A DNA stretch of 39,883 nt from assembly GCA_025934645.1 (NCBI GenBank), contig JAICWY010000016.1:1-39883 (forward strand). Direction: 5' to 3'. This stretch comes from Vulcanimicrobiia bacterium. Lineage in GTDB: Bacteria > Vulcanimicrobiota > Vulcanimicrobiia > Vulcanimicrobiales > Vulcanimicrobiaceae. Position 1 is the stretch's first letter, and each line of letters starts with the position of its first letter. Under the pieces are notes generated by a model, which saw only the letters and a list, made by a program, of their open reading frames with translations, was not told the origin of the DNA and did not search any database. Below, in pieces: positions 23,196-31,858 of the stretch. A program made the position numbers and the translations under genes.

Positions 23196-24080
23196 GTGCT
23201 TTCCCGCGTAGCGGCGCATCTCATTTTGGGACCGCGCGAAGAACCGTTTTTGGCGGCGCTGCTCGAGTCGCTGCGCGGCTCGGCCGGCATGGTGCTGGTC
23301 AACGACAACTCGCCGGATCCGTCGCCGCATGCGCAAGTGCTGGCAAAAAGCGCTTTTGCCGCAGAAGAGCGCTTAGCCGTCGATCGCACGCCGTTTACCG
23401 ATTTTTCGACGGCGCGCAACGTGTGCATCGCCATGCACGAGCGTTTGGACGCGGGCGAATGGATGCTCTTCGTCGATGCGGACGAGGTGCACGCTCCGCC
23501 GCTCTCGCGCATCGCTTCGAATATGCATCGCGTGCCGCACGGCGTCGATTACGTCGACGGATACACGTGGCACTTTTTCCAATCGTTCGATTGGTACCGT
23601 TCCATCGAGCGCGCGAAGATGTTCATCCGCGCGCGTCCCGGCATGCGTTGGGAAGGCATCGTGCACGAAAAATTACGCGGCCCAACCGGTTCGCGCATCG
23701 CGGTACCGTACGTCTTCGGCCACTACGGCTGGGTGCTTCCCATCGAACGCCAAGCGGCAAAAGAACGGCTCTACGCGAGTTTAGGGCGTCCGGGAAAGAT
23801 GCTGCCGCCCGAAGAGTTGGACGCGCCGGATTTGGAACGGAGCTTTCGCGACGAGTGGCACACCGTGCTGCGTTTCCGTGGTTCGCATCCGCCAGCGGCG
23901 CAACCGGCTATCGCAGCGTTGCGCGAGAAGCTCGCGCAACAGTTCGCTGAAGTAGAACGGATCGTGCCCGCACAGCAGTCGCCGGCGGATCGCGTTCGCA
24001 ACGCGATGATGCGCGCGAATTACGAACAGCGCTGGCGGCTTCGCGCGCTCAACCCGCTGGCGCGGCAACTCCTCGCATAA
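23196..24080 (+). CDS. Family 2-like glycosyltransferase
   Basis: 294 aa from the GTG at 23196; the ORF continues upstream but there it overlaps the Nudix gene in antisense. The GT-A fold is seen in VLVNDNSPDPSP (NDP-sugar site), the FTDFSTARNVC strand-helix, and the DxD-type motif MLFVDADEVH. A later HHEK-like block (WEGIVHEKLRGPTG, then VFGHYGW) is common in GT2 proteins of the WaaE/KdtX-like group. No membrane segment. Donor and acceptor unknown. The last 32 nt overlap the threonine aldolase gene. Confidence 0.75.
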   Translation: MLSRVAAHLILGPREEPFLAALLESLRGSAGMVLVNDNSPDPSPHAQVLAKSAFAAEERLAVDRTPFTDFSTARNVCIAMHERLDAGEWMLFVDADEVHAPPLSRIASNMHRVPHGVDYVDGYTWHFFQSFDWYRSIERAKMFIRARPGMRWEGIVHEKLRGPTGSRIAVPYVFGHYGWVLPIERQAAKERLYASLGRPGKMLPPEELDAPDLERSFRDEWHTVLRFRGSHPPAAQPAIAALREKLAQQFAEVERIVPAQQSPADRVRNAMMRANYEQRWRLRALNPLARQLLA

Positions 24081-25086
24081 TCGCATCCGCAAACGCGTCA
24101 ACATCCTCCGGGCGCGTGGCATGGTGAGTCATCCACCGCACTTCCGGCAGCGTCGGGTCGAACGTGTAGAAGAAGAACTCTTGCGTGATGCGCGCGATCG
24201 CCTCGCTATCGAGCGTCGCGAAGATTGCATTGCAGCGAACCGGTCGCGTGATGCGAACCGCCGGGATTCCGGCAACGCGCGTTTGCAGACGCTGCGCCAT
24301 CGCATTGGCGTGCGATGCGTACTTGTGCCAGCGGTTGTCTTCCAATAACGCGGAGAATTGGGCGGCGATGTAGCGCATCTTGGAGGCAAGCTGCATGCCT
24401 TGTTTGCGCGCGAACTTCGCAGCGCCGCGGTGCAGCGCAGGATCGAAGAATACGATTGCCTCGCCGAAGAGTAATCCGTTTTTCGTGCCGCCGAACGTGA
24501 GCACGTCCACGCCCAAATCGCGCGTTCCCTCGCGCAACCCTAAGCCGAGCGCCGCGGCGGCGTTGGCGATGCGCGCACCATCGACGTGTACGTACCAACC
24601 CGCCTTGTGCGCAAAATTGCAAAGTTCGCGCAGCTCTTCCGGCTCGTAAAGACCGCCGTATTCGGTCGATTGCGAGATCGAAATCGCGCGCGGAACGACG
24701 TGGTGTTCGTCGTGCGGCTCGCCCACGTAGGGCCGCAGATCTTCGATACGCAATTTGCCGTCGGCCGTGACGACCGGAAGGACCTTCGAACCGGTGAAGC
24801 GTTCGAACGCTCCGCATTCGTCGGTCTGCAAATGCGCCGATGCCGGCGCGAGAACGGCCTCGTAAGGCTTCAGCAGACAGCTGAGCGCAATAACATTCGC
24901 TCCCGTGCCGTTGAAGGCGAACAGTGCCTCGGTTTCGCGTCCGAAAATCGCGCGGATCTGCTCGTTCGCGCGCGCGGTCCATGGGTCGTCGCCGTAGGAG
25001 ACGGCATCCTCGTGGTTCGCGCTTACAAGGGCTTCGAGAATTTCGGGGGCCGCCGGAGCGGTATTGTCGCTGGCAAACGTTCGCAC
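24049..25086 (-). CDS. ltaE: Low-specificity L-threonine aldolase
   Basis: 345 aa, fold-type I PLP enzyme that splits threonine or allo-threonine to glycine and acetaldehyde. The PLP Lys is in LTFGGTKNGLLFGEA; the phosphate-binding region is FAFNGTGANVIAL, and the PLP-stacking and Asp segment VHVDGARIANA is present. The start could be the GTG at 25086 or at 25125. I prefer 25086: the family begins near DLRSDT-like FASDNTAP, TATCCT lies 7 nt upstream, and 46 nt then remain between it and the divergent Crp gene instead of 7. Confidence 0.85.
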   Translation of the reverse strand: MRTFASDNTAPAAPEILEALVSANHEDAVSYGDDPWTARANEQIRAIFGRETEALFAFNGTGANVIALSCLLKPYEAVLAPASAHLQTDECGAFERFTGSKVLPVVTADGKLRIEDLRPYVGEPHDEHHVVPRAISISQSTEYGGLYEPEELRELCNFAHKAGWYVHVDGARIANAAAALGLGLREGTRDLGVDVLTFGGTKNGLLFGEAIVFFDPALHRGAAKFARKQGMQLASKMRYIAAQFSALLEDNRWHKYASHANAMAQRLQTRVAGIPAVRITRPVRCNAIFATLDSEAIARITQEFFFYTFDPTLPEVRWMTHHATRPEDVDAFADAIMRGVAAPAG

Positions 25087-25093
25087 GTCGGCG

Positions 25094-25099
25094 AGGATA
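25094..25099 (-). promoter_or_regulatory. Candidate -10 box for ltaE
   Basis: TATCCT on the minus strand, 7 nt before the GTG at 25086, in line with the leaderless pattern. No clear -35. Confidence 0.4.
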
Positions 25100-25132
25100 C
25101 GCCCGAGGACGGGTATATCCCTCACGGGTGCA

Positions 25133-25843
25133 ATGTTAGATAACTTACTGCTCTCCGTGCTGCCCGATGAAGAACGCGAACGCGTCGCGCGTCACGCTGA
25201 AACCGTACTCTTGCGGCAACGGACGACGCTTTGCGAGCCCGACGCGCCAATCGACTACGCGTGGTTTCCGCATTCCGGCGTACTCTCGTCACTGGTGCAC
25301 GTCGAGAACGGCGAAGCCGTTGAAGTCGGACTCGTCGGACGCGAAGGCATGGCCGGCCTGGCACTGGTGCTGGACAGCAGCGCAAACCCGTTTCACACCA
25401 TCGTGCAGGTTCCGGGAAAAGCGACCCGCATTCCGCGAGAGTCGTTTTTGGAACTCGCGCTGGATCCCGGGCGTCCGTTCTGCACGGCCCTGCTGAAGTA
25501 TGCCAATCTCTATCTGACGACCGTCGCGCAGACTGCCGCCTGCAACCGACTGCACCGCATCGAACAGCGCCTGGCCCGCTGGCTGCTGGACATGCATCGC
25601 CGCGCCGGATCCGACACGCTTCCGATTACGCACGAACTGCTCGGCCTGATGGTCGGCGCGTACCGGCCATCGGTAACAAACGCGCTTTCCTCACTCGAGG
25701 AGCGCGGAATTTTGGCACTCGGGCGCGGACAGGTCCAGATTCTCAATCAGTCGCTGCTAGCGCAGCAATCTTGCGAATGCCACGACGCGATCGAGCGGCG
25801 GACGCAACGCACGCTCGATCAAATCAAGTCAATGGCGGCATAA
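25133..25843 (+). CDS. Crp/Fnr-family regulator, paralogue 1
   Basis: 236 aa from the ATG at 25133. An N-terminal cyclic-nucleotide-binding fold (residues about 10-125, starting LLRQRTTLCEPDAPIDYAWF) is followed by a long dimer helix and a Crp-type winged helix (ITHELLGLMVGAYRPSVTNALSSLEE). The cAMP phosphate motif (G-E...R-S/T) is missing: the region reads GREGMAGLALVLDSS. Cys residues are shared with the next gene (TAACNRLHRIEQRLARW and the C-terminal SCECH), so redox or metal sensing is possible. Signal unknown. TATATC upstream is too far (13 nt) for the leaderless pattern. Confidence 0.82.
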   Translation: MLDNLLLSVLPDEERERVARHAETVLLRQRTTLCEPDAPIDYAWFPHSGVLSSLVHVENGEAVEVGLVGREGMAGLALVLDSSANPFHTIVQVPGKATRIPRESFLELALDPGRPFCTALLKYANLYLTTVAQTAACNRLHRIEQRLARWLLDMHRRAGSDTLPITHELLGLMVGAYRPSVTNALSSLEERGILALGRGQVQILNQSLLAQQSCECHDAIERRTQRTLDQIKSMAA

Positions 25844-25890
25844 ACGTCGCCTTGGTATGGCGGAAGACGGTGACGGCACGCTCGGTCGCT

Positions 25891-25896
25891 TACGAT
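25891..25896 (+). promoter_or_regulatory. Candidate -10 box for the second Crp paralogue
   Basis: TACGAT followed by 6 nt (GAGCGG) and the ATG at 25903; fits the recurring -10/start spacing. The G-rich spacer could also act as a weak ribosome site. Confidence 0.45.
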
Positions 25897-25902
25897 GAGC
25901 GG

Positions 25903-26628
25903 ATGCACACGGATGTTGCACGAAACGCGGTCCTGGCCGCCCTGCCCGACGGGGAGCTCGAACGCCTCGAGCCCTATCTGAAAAAGATTCCGCTCGCCCC
26001 CGGACAGCGGCTGCTCAATTCAGGCGAACCGCTCGCGCAACTGTATTTTCCGCTTGAAGGCGCCGTGTCGCGTTTGGTGCATCTCATCACGGGCGAAACG
26101 GTCGAGGCGGGCATCGTCGGAAGCGACGGCGTCGTTGGATTGCCCGTGGCGCTCGGCGGGACGCATTCCTACGGGGTCGCCGAAGTCCAGTCGCCGGGAA
26201 GCGCGCTGTGTCTCTCTGCTGCCGATTATGCCGAACACGTTCGAGCCGCGCAGAGTCCGCTGTTTGAAGCGCTGGTGCTCTACACCAATTTCTATATTGC
26301 CATGCTCACCCAGCTGACCGCGTGTCATTGCGTGCATCGCATCGAGCGCCGCCTGAGCCGCCTCATTCTTACGCTGGACGATCGTGCGCCGAACGGCGCC
26401 GTGCGCGTCACGCACGACACGCTTGCGGAATTTTTGGGCGTTCACCGGCCGTCGGTAACGTACGCGTTGCAGGCGCTCGCGGAAACGGGGGCGCTCAGCT
26501 CGGAACGGCGGCGCATCGTTATCCTCGATCGTCCCGCGCTCGAGGAACACGCGTGCGAATGCTACACGGCAATTCGCGAAGCGACCCTCGCCGCTATCAA
26601 CCAGATCCGCAAGCACTTGCGCGGTTAA
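25903..26628 (+). CDS. Crp/Fnr-family regulator, paralogue 2
   Basis: 241 aa from the ATG at 25903; the frame upstream (25771) is inside paralogue 1. Same layout as its neighbour: effector domain (PGQRLLNSGEPLAQLYFPLEG), dimer helix with TACHCVHRIERRLSR, winged helix (VTHDTLAEFLGVHRPSVTYAL) and a C-terminal ACECY motif matching SCECH of paralogue 1. The cAMP-binding Arg/Glu motif is again absent. The two genes are 59 nt apart and look like a tandem duplication that has diverged. The 3' end is 3 nt from the convergent DHA2 exporter. Confidence 0.82.
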   Translation: MHTDVARNAVLAALPDGELERLEPYLKKIPLAPGQRLLNSGEPLAQLYFPLEGAVSRLVHLITGETVEAGIVGSDGVVGLPVALGGTHSYGVAEVQSPGSALCLSAADYAEHVRAAQSPLFEALVLYTNFYIAMLTQLTACHCVHRIERRLSRLILTLDDRAPNGAVRVTHDTLAEFLGVHRPSVTYALQALAETGALSSERRRIVILDRPALEEHACECYTAIREATLAAINQIRKHLRG

Positions 26629-26631
26629 GCG

Positions 26632-28128
26632 CTACTCCATGGCCGCCGCCATCGCGGGCGCGCCGCTTCGCCGCGAAGGCCGCATAAAAATCACGAGCGG
26701 CGTGCATACGAAGAAGATGATCGCCGAGAGCCGGAACAGGTAGTCGTAGCTGATCACCGAGGAAGCGACGCCCACCAACTGCGAGAGCACGGGAATCGAG
26801 AACCCGTGCGTTTGCGTTACGCCCGAGGCGAGCTCGGACTGCGCGATGGCCATCTGGCGTGCAAGTAGTGTGGTCAGCACCGCGATACCGAAGCTGCCGC
26901 CGAGTTGGCGCAGCAGCGTGGAAACGCCGGAGGCGCCCGCAAGCTCTTCTTTCGGCACCGCGCCCAGCGTGACGGTCGAGAGTGGCACGAACAGAAAACC
27001 CAAACCAAAGCCCTGCACCAATCGCGGCCAGAAGACGTCCCAATAGCCGGCGTTTTGTGTCAAATCGCCCATCCACCACGTAGAAATTCCGAACACGATC
27101 ATCCCGAAGCCCACGAGAATGCGCGGATCGACTTTGCCCGTTATGCGGCCCACGATTACCATGCTGACCGCCGTCGCGATCGCGCCCGGCAGCAGCGCAA
27201 GGCCGGTATCGAAGGCGGTAAAACCGAGAACCGTTTGAAAGAACAGCGGCAGGATCAAACTCGTGCCGAACAGACCGAAGCCGCTGATGACGCCGATGAT
27301 GTTGCCGATCGTAAACGTCCGGAAGCGGAAGACGTTGAGATCGACGAGCGGATGACGATCGCGAAGCGTCTTCCAGATGAACCATACGAGCGAAACAACC
27401 GAGACGATCGTCAATATCCAGATCGTTCCGGATTGATACCAATCGTCGTGCTGGCCCCGCTCGAGCACGTATTGCAGCGACGCTAGTCCCGCGCTCAGCA
27501 GACTCAATCCGATCCAGTCGATGCCGCCTTTGGGCTTCTGTAAAAAACTCGGGTTCGGGATGAACATCATCGTCATGATGAATGCGATGATGCCGATCGG
27601 CAGATTGATGTAGAAGATGAGCGGCCAGGAATAATTGTCGATAATGTAGCCGCCCAGCGTCGGACCGACGGCGGGACCGACCATGGCTCCCAGTCCGAAA
27701 ATCGCCATCGCGGCGCCGCGCTTTGCGGGCGGATACGTTTCGAACAAGATGGCTTGCGCAGTCGGCTGCAGCGCGCCGCCGCCGAATCCTTGCAGCACGC
27801 GGTAGAAGACCAGCTGCCAAATGCTGTGCGCCGTACCGCAAAGAAACGAGGCAACGGTGAAGATCGCAAGACAACTCGCGTAAAACGTTTTGCGGCCGAG
27901 GTAGGCCGTCAGCCACCCGTTGAGCGGCATCGTGATGACGCTGGCCAAAATATAACCCGTCGCAACCCACGATACTTCGTCGATCGACGCGCCCAAATTG
28001 CCCGCGATGTCGTTAAGCGCGACGTTGACAATCGTCGCGTCGATGATCGCCATGATCAATCCGAGCATGACGGTAATCGTGATCAGCGCAACGGGAGCGT
28101 TCTCGCGCGCGCGAAACGGGTTGGCCAT
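26632..28128 (-). CDS. DHA2-family multidrug exporter (EmrB/QacA type)
   Basis: 498 aa, proton-driven major facilitator with about 14 membrane helices. Helix 1 carries the DHA2 signature MAIIDATIVNVALNDIAGNL, then YLGRKTFY, the RVLQGFGGGALQP block and the antiporter motif C in GLGAMVGPAVGPTLGGYI. No emrA-type partner or TetR regulator is adjacent; the tandem Crp genes are the nearest regulators and converge on it. Substrate unknown. Upstream 50 nt to the next minus-strand gene holds TACTAC 8 nt from the ATG, a poor -10. Confidence 0.88.
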   Translation of the reverse strand: MANPFRARENAPVALITITVMLGLIMAIIDATIVNVALNDIAGNLGASIDEVSWVATGYILASVITMPLNGWLTAYLGRKTFYASCLAIFTVASFLCGTAHSIWQLVFYRVLQGFGGGALQPTAQAILFETYPPAKRGAAMAIFGLGAMVGPAVGPTLGGYIIDNYSWPLIFYINLPIGIIAFIMTMMFIPNPSFLQKPKGGIDWIGLSLLSAGLASLQYVLERGQHDDWYQSGTIWILTIVSVVSLVWFIWKTLRDRHPLVDLNVFRFRTFTIGNIIGVISGFGLFGTSLILPLFFQTVLGFTAFDTGLALLPGAIATAVSMVIVGRITGKVDPRILVGFGMIVFGISTWWMGDLTQNAGYWDVFWPRLVQGFGLGFLFVPLSTVTLGAVPKEELAGASGVSTLLRQLGGSFGIAVLTTLLARQMAIAQSELASGVTQTHGFSIPVLSQLVGVASSVISYDYLFRLSAIIFFVCTPLVIFMRPSRRSGAPAMAAAME

Positions 28129-28179
28129 ACCGGAGGGTAGTAAAAATCCGGCCTGCGTTTATCCTTTTTTGAAAAGCTT

Positions 28180-29196
28180 TTAATTATTTCTGCGCGAGAG
28201 TGCGTACGCGCCCGCCGCTGCGCCGGCCAATGCGAGGCCGCCGATGAGCCACTGGCGGTTCATTACCGCTTCGGTTTCATAGCTGCGGGACTTGGCTTTG
28301 TCGTCGAAGTCGCCGTGCGCGCCGAAATCTTTCGATCGGTCCGCCGGCTCGTAGAGATTATTCGGACGATCCGGTTGCACGGGCATCTGCGTCTGCTGCG
28401 AGGCATAACCGGTCTTGCCCAAATACCAATCGGCGACGCGGGGTGCGAGTTTCTGCGCGACGATCGCGATCACGGTGGACATGCCGACCCAAAATTCCCG
28501 GGGCGCTTTTTGCGCCGCCCAATAGATCGCGCGTCCGGCGATCTCCGGCTGATAGATCGGCGGAAGCGGTTGCGGCTTGTTCAGCCCGCTCTTGACTTCG
28601 TTCCAGGTAAACTGCGGCGTATTTACCGCCGGCATGTGCACGACTGTCATGCGAACCTTGCTTTTATCGTGGATCAGCTCGCAACGGATGGCGTCCGTGA
28701 AGCCGCGGATCGCGCTTTTCGCTCCGCAATAGGGCGATTGCAGCGGAATACTGCGGTAACAGATTGCCGATCCGACTTGGACGATCGTGCCGCGATTGCG
28801 CGCGCGCATGCGCTTCATTGCCGACATCGTGCCCCACACGTAGCCGAGATAGGTGACGTCGGTTACGCGCTTCCACTCCTCGGGCGTCACATCCCAGAAC
28901 TCGGAAAAGACGTTCGTGAATGCATCGTTCACCCAGACGTCGATCGGGCCCAGTTCCTCCTCGACGCGCTGAGCTGCGCGTTCCACGGCGGCGTAATCTG
29001 CGACATCCGTCGGAATCGCTAAGGCGCGTCCGCCGAGCGACTCGACGTCGCGGCGCGCCGCTTCGAGCCCCTCTTCGCCTCGCGCCAGGAGCGCGATGTG
29101 TGCCCCGTGACGGGCGAATTCCTCGGCCGCGGCGCGGCCGATCCCGCCGGTGGCGCCGGTGATGACGACGACTTGAGGACTCGTGTTATGTGCCAT
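28180..29196 (-). CDS. Short-chain dehydrogenase with C-terminal membrane anchor
   Basis: 338 aa. Rossmann motif TGATGGIGRA near the N-terminus, catalytic Ser (VGSAICYRS) and Y-x3-K (SPYCGAKSA). The usual N-A-G loop is N-D-A. After the SDR core (to about residue 250) a charged linker (EPADRSKDFGAHGDFDDKAK) leads to a final hydrophobic helix (LIGGLALAGAAAGAYAL) and RRNN, so the enzyme is likely tethered to the membrane by its end. Substrate unknown. Divergent from the oxidase-ZIP gene with 39 nt between starts. Confidence 0.82.
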   Translation of the reverse strand: MAHNTSPQVVVITGATGGIGRAAAEEFARHGAHIALLARGEEGLEAARRDVESLGGRALAIPTDVADYAAVERAAQRVEEELGPIDVWVNDAFTNVFSEFWDVTPEEWKRVTDVTYLGYVWGTMSAMKRMRARNRGTIVQVGSAICYRSIPLQSPYCGAKSAIRGFTDAIRCELIHDKSKVRMTVVHMPAVNTPQFTWNEVKSGLNKPQPLPPIYQPEIAGRAIYWAAQKAPREFWVGMSTVIAIVAQKLAPRVADWYLGKTGYASQQTQMPVQPDRPNNLYEPADRSKDFGAHGDFDDKAKSRSYETEAVMNRQWLIGGLALAGAAAGAYALSRRNN

Positions 29197-29223
29197 GCCG
29201 AGGGTGTACCCAATCGGGTCGCG

Positions 29224-29229
29224 TATAAT
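29224..29229 (+). promoter_or_regulatory. -10 box of the MCO-ZIP gene
   Basis: TATAAT, then 6 nt (TTAGGC), then the ATG at 29236. A perfect -10 hexamer at this spacing implies a leaderless mRNA. No consensus -35 17 nt upstream. Confidence 0.7.
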
Positions 29230-29235
29230 TTAGGC

Positions 29236-31128
29236 ATGCCGAATCGCGCCGTTCGTATAACCTACATCTTCTTTGCCGCGCTTTTCGCGTTGCTCGCTCT
29301 GCAGTCGGCCGCCTGGGCCGATACGGACGAGACGACCACGGGCGTGGACCCCTCGACCGTCGGCATGCAGCCGCTCCGCGGCGCGATTCCGGTTGCCACG
29401 CCCGCCCCCGGCGAGTCCCGGCTCGTCAAGCGCCAAGACGGCACCTTCGCGGCGGTACCCGAAACGCGCGGAAAAGAACGCATTTTTCATCTGGTCGAAC
29501 GGGATGCGCCGTGGACGCTTCAACCGGGCCTGACGGTGCTGGCGAAAACTTACAACGGCGTTGTCCCCGGGCCGACGCTGGTCGTTCATCAAGGTGACCG
29601 CGTCGTCATCGATTACCGGAACGGGCAACGCGTTCCCGATACGCTGCATCTGCACGGCATCCACGGCATTCCGGTTCAAATGGACGGCGTAGCAGGCATC
29701 TCGCAACCGATGGTGATGCAAGGCGGATCTTACCGCTACGTTTTTACCGCGAGCGATCCCGGCACGTTCATCTACCACACGCACGACAACGAAGAAATGC
29801 TCAACAGCGGGTTGTACGGCGCGATCGTCGTGCTCCCCACGCATCCGCGACCGGAAGAGCGCGCGGGCGGCGATTACGTCGAGGTGCTCTCGTCGTGGGC
29901 GATTCAAAGCCTGGCGGAAAACCATTTCACGCTCAACGGCAAAGAGTATCCGGCTACGGCGCCGATCGACGTCCGCAAAGGCGAACGCGTGCGGATCCGC
30001 TGGATCAACATTTCCGGCGAGAGCTTCCATACGATGCACACCCACGGGCATTATCAGCGCGTGATCGATCGCGACGCGCAGCCGGTGCTCACGAAAGACG
30101 TCGAAGACACGGTGTTGCTGGGCCCGGGGCAGCGCGCGGATGTGATCGTGAACGCGAATCAGGCGCCCGGAAATTGGCTCGTGCACTGTCACGTGATCGA
30201 TCATACCGAGGACGCGCAGGGCATGCCCGACGGCTTGGTGACGACGATCCACTATGAAGGCACGCCGAACACCGCCGCAGCCATGAACGATACGATGCGC
30301 GGCATGCTGCCGAGTTTCGGCACCGCCGCGCGCGGGCCGCTTCCGTTCGGCTGGACGATCGTGCTTGGCGCAATCGCCGGATTGACGATCTTTCTCGGCT
30401 TGCCCATTGCTCGTATGCGCAACGTACCGCCGAATGCAATCGGCGCTCTAAATGCGATCGCGATCGGCATTCTGGTGTATCTCGTTGTTGAAATCGCCGC
30501 GAATGCGACGCAGCCGCTCGTACAGGCCGTTCAACATCTGCATCGCGCCGGGGGATCCAGTTGGCCGGTCATCGTTATGGCGCTTGCGTACATCGGCGGG
30601 TTATTCGCGGGACTGGTGGGCCTCGGCGCGCTCGCAACCAAACTTTCCAAACGCGCCGCAGCGCAAGCGCACGATCCGTACGTGCTTGCGTCCATTATTG
30701 CGATCGGCATCGGCGCGCACAATTTTGCGGAAGGCCTGGCGATCGGCGCATCTGCCGCGTCCGGCGCGACCGCCATCGCGGTCGGCTTAATCGTCGGATT
30801 CGGTTTGCACAATGCGACCGAGGGCTTCGGCATCGCCGCGCCGCTTGCCGGACGCGTCGTTCCGCGCAAACGCTTGTTGTTTCTCGCCGGCATCGTCGCG
30901 GGCGGCCCGACGTTCCTGGGCACGGTGATCGGATATGCGTTCCACTCCACGACGCTCTCCGTACTCTTTCTCGCAACGGCAATCGGCGCGCTGGTATTCG
31001 TGATCGGCGAATTGTGGAGCGTGCTGCGGCGAGCGCCCGGTATCACGGCGTTCATGACCACGGCGCTGGCGTGCGGTTTCTTCATTGCTCTCGCAACGGA
31101 ATTGATTCTGGACATTAACGGCGGATAA
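29236..31128 (+). CDS. Multicopper oxidase-ZIP metal transporter fusion
   Basis: 630 aa in one frame from the ATG at 29236. A signal/anchor (residues 7-28, ending AAWA) leads to two cupredoxin domains with a complete multicopper set: H138-x-H140, H181-x-H183, H265-x2-H268-x-H270 and H317-C-H319-x3-H323, with Met330 as a possible axial ligand. After residue about 370 come eight hydrophobic helices forming a ZIP transporter with both metal motifs, HNFAEG (His495, Glu499) and HNATEG (His525, Glu529). So an outward oxidase is joined to a divalent-metal carrier. Oxidation coupled to transport, by analogy with the Fet3-Ftr1 pair of yeast, or copper/manganese detoxification, are both inference. Downstream redox genes may share the operon. 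Confidence 0.85.
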   Translation: MPNRAVRITYIFFAALFALLALQSAAWADTDETTTGVDPSTVGMQPLRGAIPVATPAPGESRLVKRQDGTFAAVPETRGKERIFHLVERDAPWTLQPGLTVLAKTYNGVVPGPTLVVHQGDRVVIDYRNGQRVPDTLHLHGIHGIPVQMDGVAGISQPMVMQGGSYRYVFTASDPGTFIYHTHDNEEMLNSGLYGAIVVLPTHPRPEERAGGDYVEVLSSWAIQSLAENHFTLNGKEYPATAPIDVRKGERVRIRWINISGESFHTMHTHGHYQRVIDRDAQPVLTKDVEDTVLLGPGQRADVIVNANQAPGNWLVHCHVIDHTEDAQGMPDGLVTTIHYEGTPNTAAAMNDTMRGMLPSFGTAARGPLPFGWTIVLGAIAGLTIFLGLPIARMRNVPPNAIGALNAIAIGILVYLVVEIAANATQPLVQAVQHLHRAGGSSWPVIVMALAYIGGLFAGLVGLGALATKLSKRAAAQAHDPYVLASIIAIGIGAHNFAEGLAIGASAASGATAIAVGLIVGFGLHNATEGFGIAAPLAGRVVPRKRLLFLAGIVAGGPTFLGTVIGYAFHSTTLSVLFLATAIGALVFVIGELWSVLRRAPGITAFMTTALACGFFIALATELILDINGG

Positions 31129-31158
31129 CCAGGCGCGGCGGCCGGGAACAATACCTGT

Positions 31159-31848
31159 ATGAAAATCGGTATTGTAGGCTCGGGCGACATCGGATCCACC
31201 CTCGGACTGTTGTGGGCGAAAGCCGGCCACCAAATCTATTTCAGCTTTTCCCACGACGAAGCGAAGCTGGAGCATTTGGCCGCGGAGGCGGGTAACGATT
31301 CAAAAGCGGCAACGCCATACGACGCGGTGCGGTGCTCGGAAGTGGTCCTCTTTTCGCCGCCGTGGCGAGCGCAGGATGAAGCCATAAAACAGGTCGGGCG
31401 TTTCGAAGGACAGATCGTGATCGACACCACGAATCCGTACATCGACGATCAGATGAACGTCCAGCAGTTCGGCGAGAAAGATTCGTCGAGCGAGCAGATC
31501 GCGCGTAAACTCGACGGTGCAAAAGTGATCAAGGCCTTCAACACGCTCCGTGATGAGACGCTGCGGGCGCGCACCGGGCAAGGACTGGTGATTTTCTGCG
31601 CCGGTAACTACCCGGTCGTCAAGAAAAACGAAGTTGCGCAGCTCATTCGCGATGCGGGGTTTGTTCCGTTCGACGTCGGTCCGCTGCACGAAGGCAAAAA
31701 GCAAGAACCGGGCACCGATCGCTATCTGAAAGAACTTACGCTCGACGAAGCGCGGCGGCTGGCGGGCGAACCGGCCGACGAAACTGACGGCGGCAGGGCG
31801 ATAACGGGCGAAATCTCGACGGAAGGGCAAAAGCAACCCGCACGGTAA
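31159..31848 (+). CDS. NADPH:F420-type oxidoreductase (Rossmann, PF03807-like)
   Basis: 229 aa. The N-terminal dinucleotide site is GIVGSGDIGSTLGLLWAKAGH; the central part (VIDTTNPYI, KAFNTLRDETL, VIFCAGNYPVVK) matches the F420-dependent NADP oxidoreductase family. Members reduce NADP with F420H2, or act on other substrates, and many bacterial ones are uncharacterised; I see no F420 synthesis gene here, so cofactor use is open. The last 35 residues are hydrophilic and variable. It lies 30 nt after the fusion gene and 10 nt before the quinone reductase gene. Confidence 0.75.
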   Translation: MKIGIVGSGDIGSTLGLLWAKAGHQIYFSFSHDEAKLEHLAAEAGNDSKAATPYDAVRCSEVVLFSPPWRAQDEAIKQVGRFEGQIVIDTTNPYIDDQMNVQQFGEKDSSSEQIARKLDGAKVIKAFNTLRDETLRARTGQGLVIFCAGNYPVVKKNEVAQLIRDAGFVPFDVGPLHEGKKQEPGTDRYLKELTLDEARRLAGEPADETDGGRAITGEISTEGQKQPAR

Positions 31849-31858
31849 GCCGCGTGTC

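Noticed and set aside
29098-29235. Longer N-terminus for the MCO-ZIP protein
   Set aside because: It would overlap the divergent SDR gene, and the signal peptide and TATAAT box fit the ATG at 29236.
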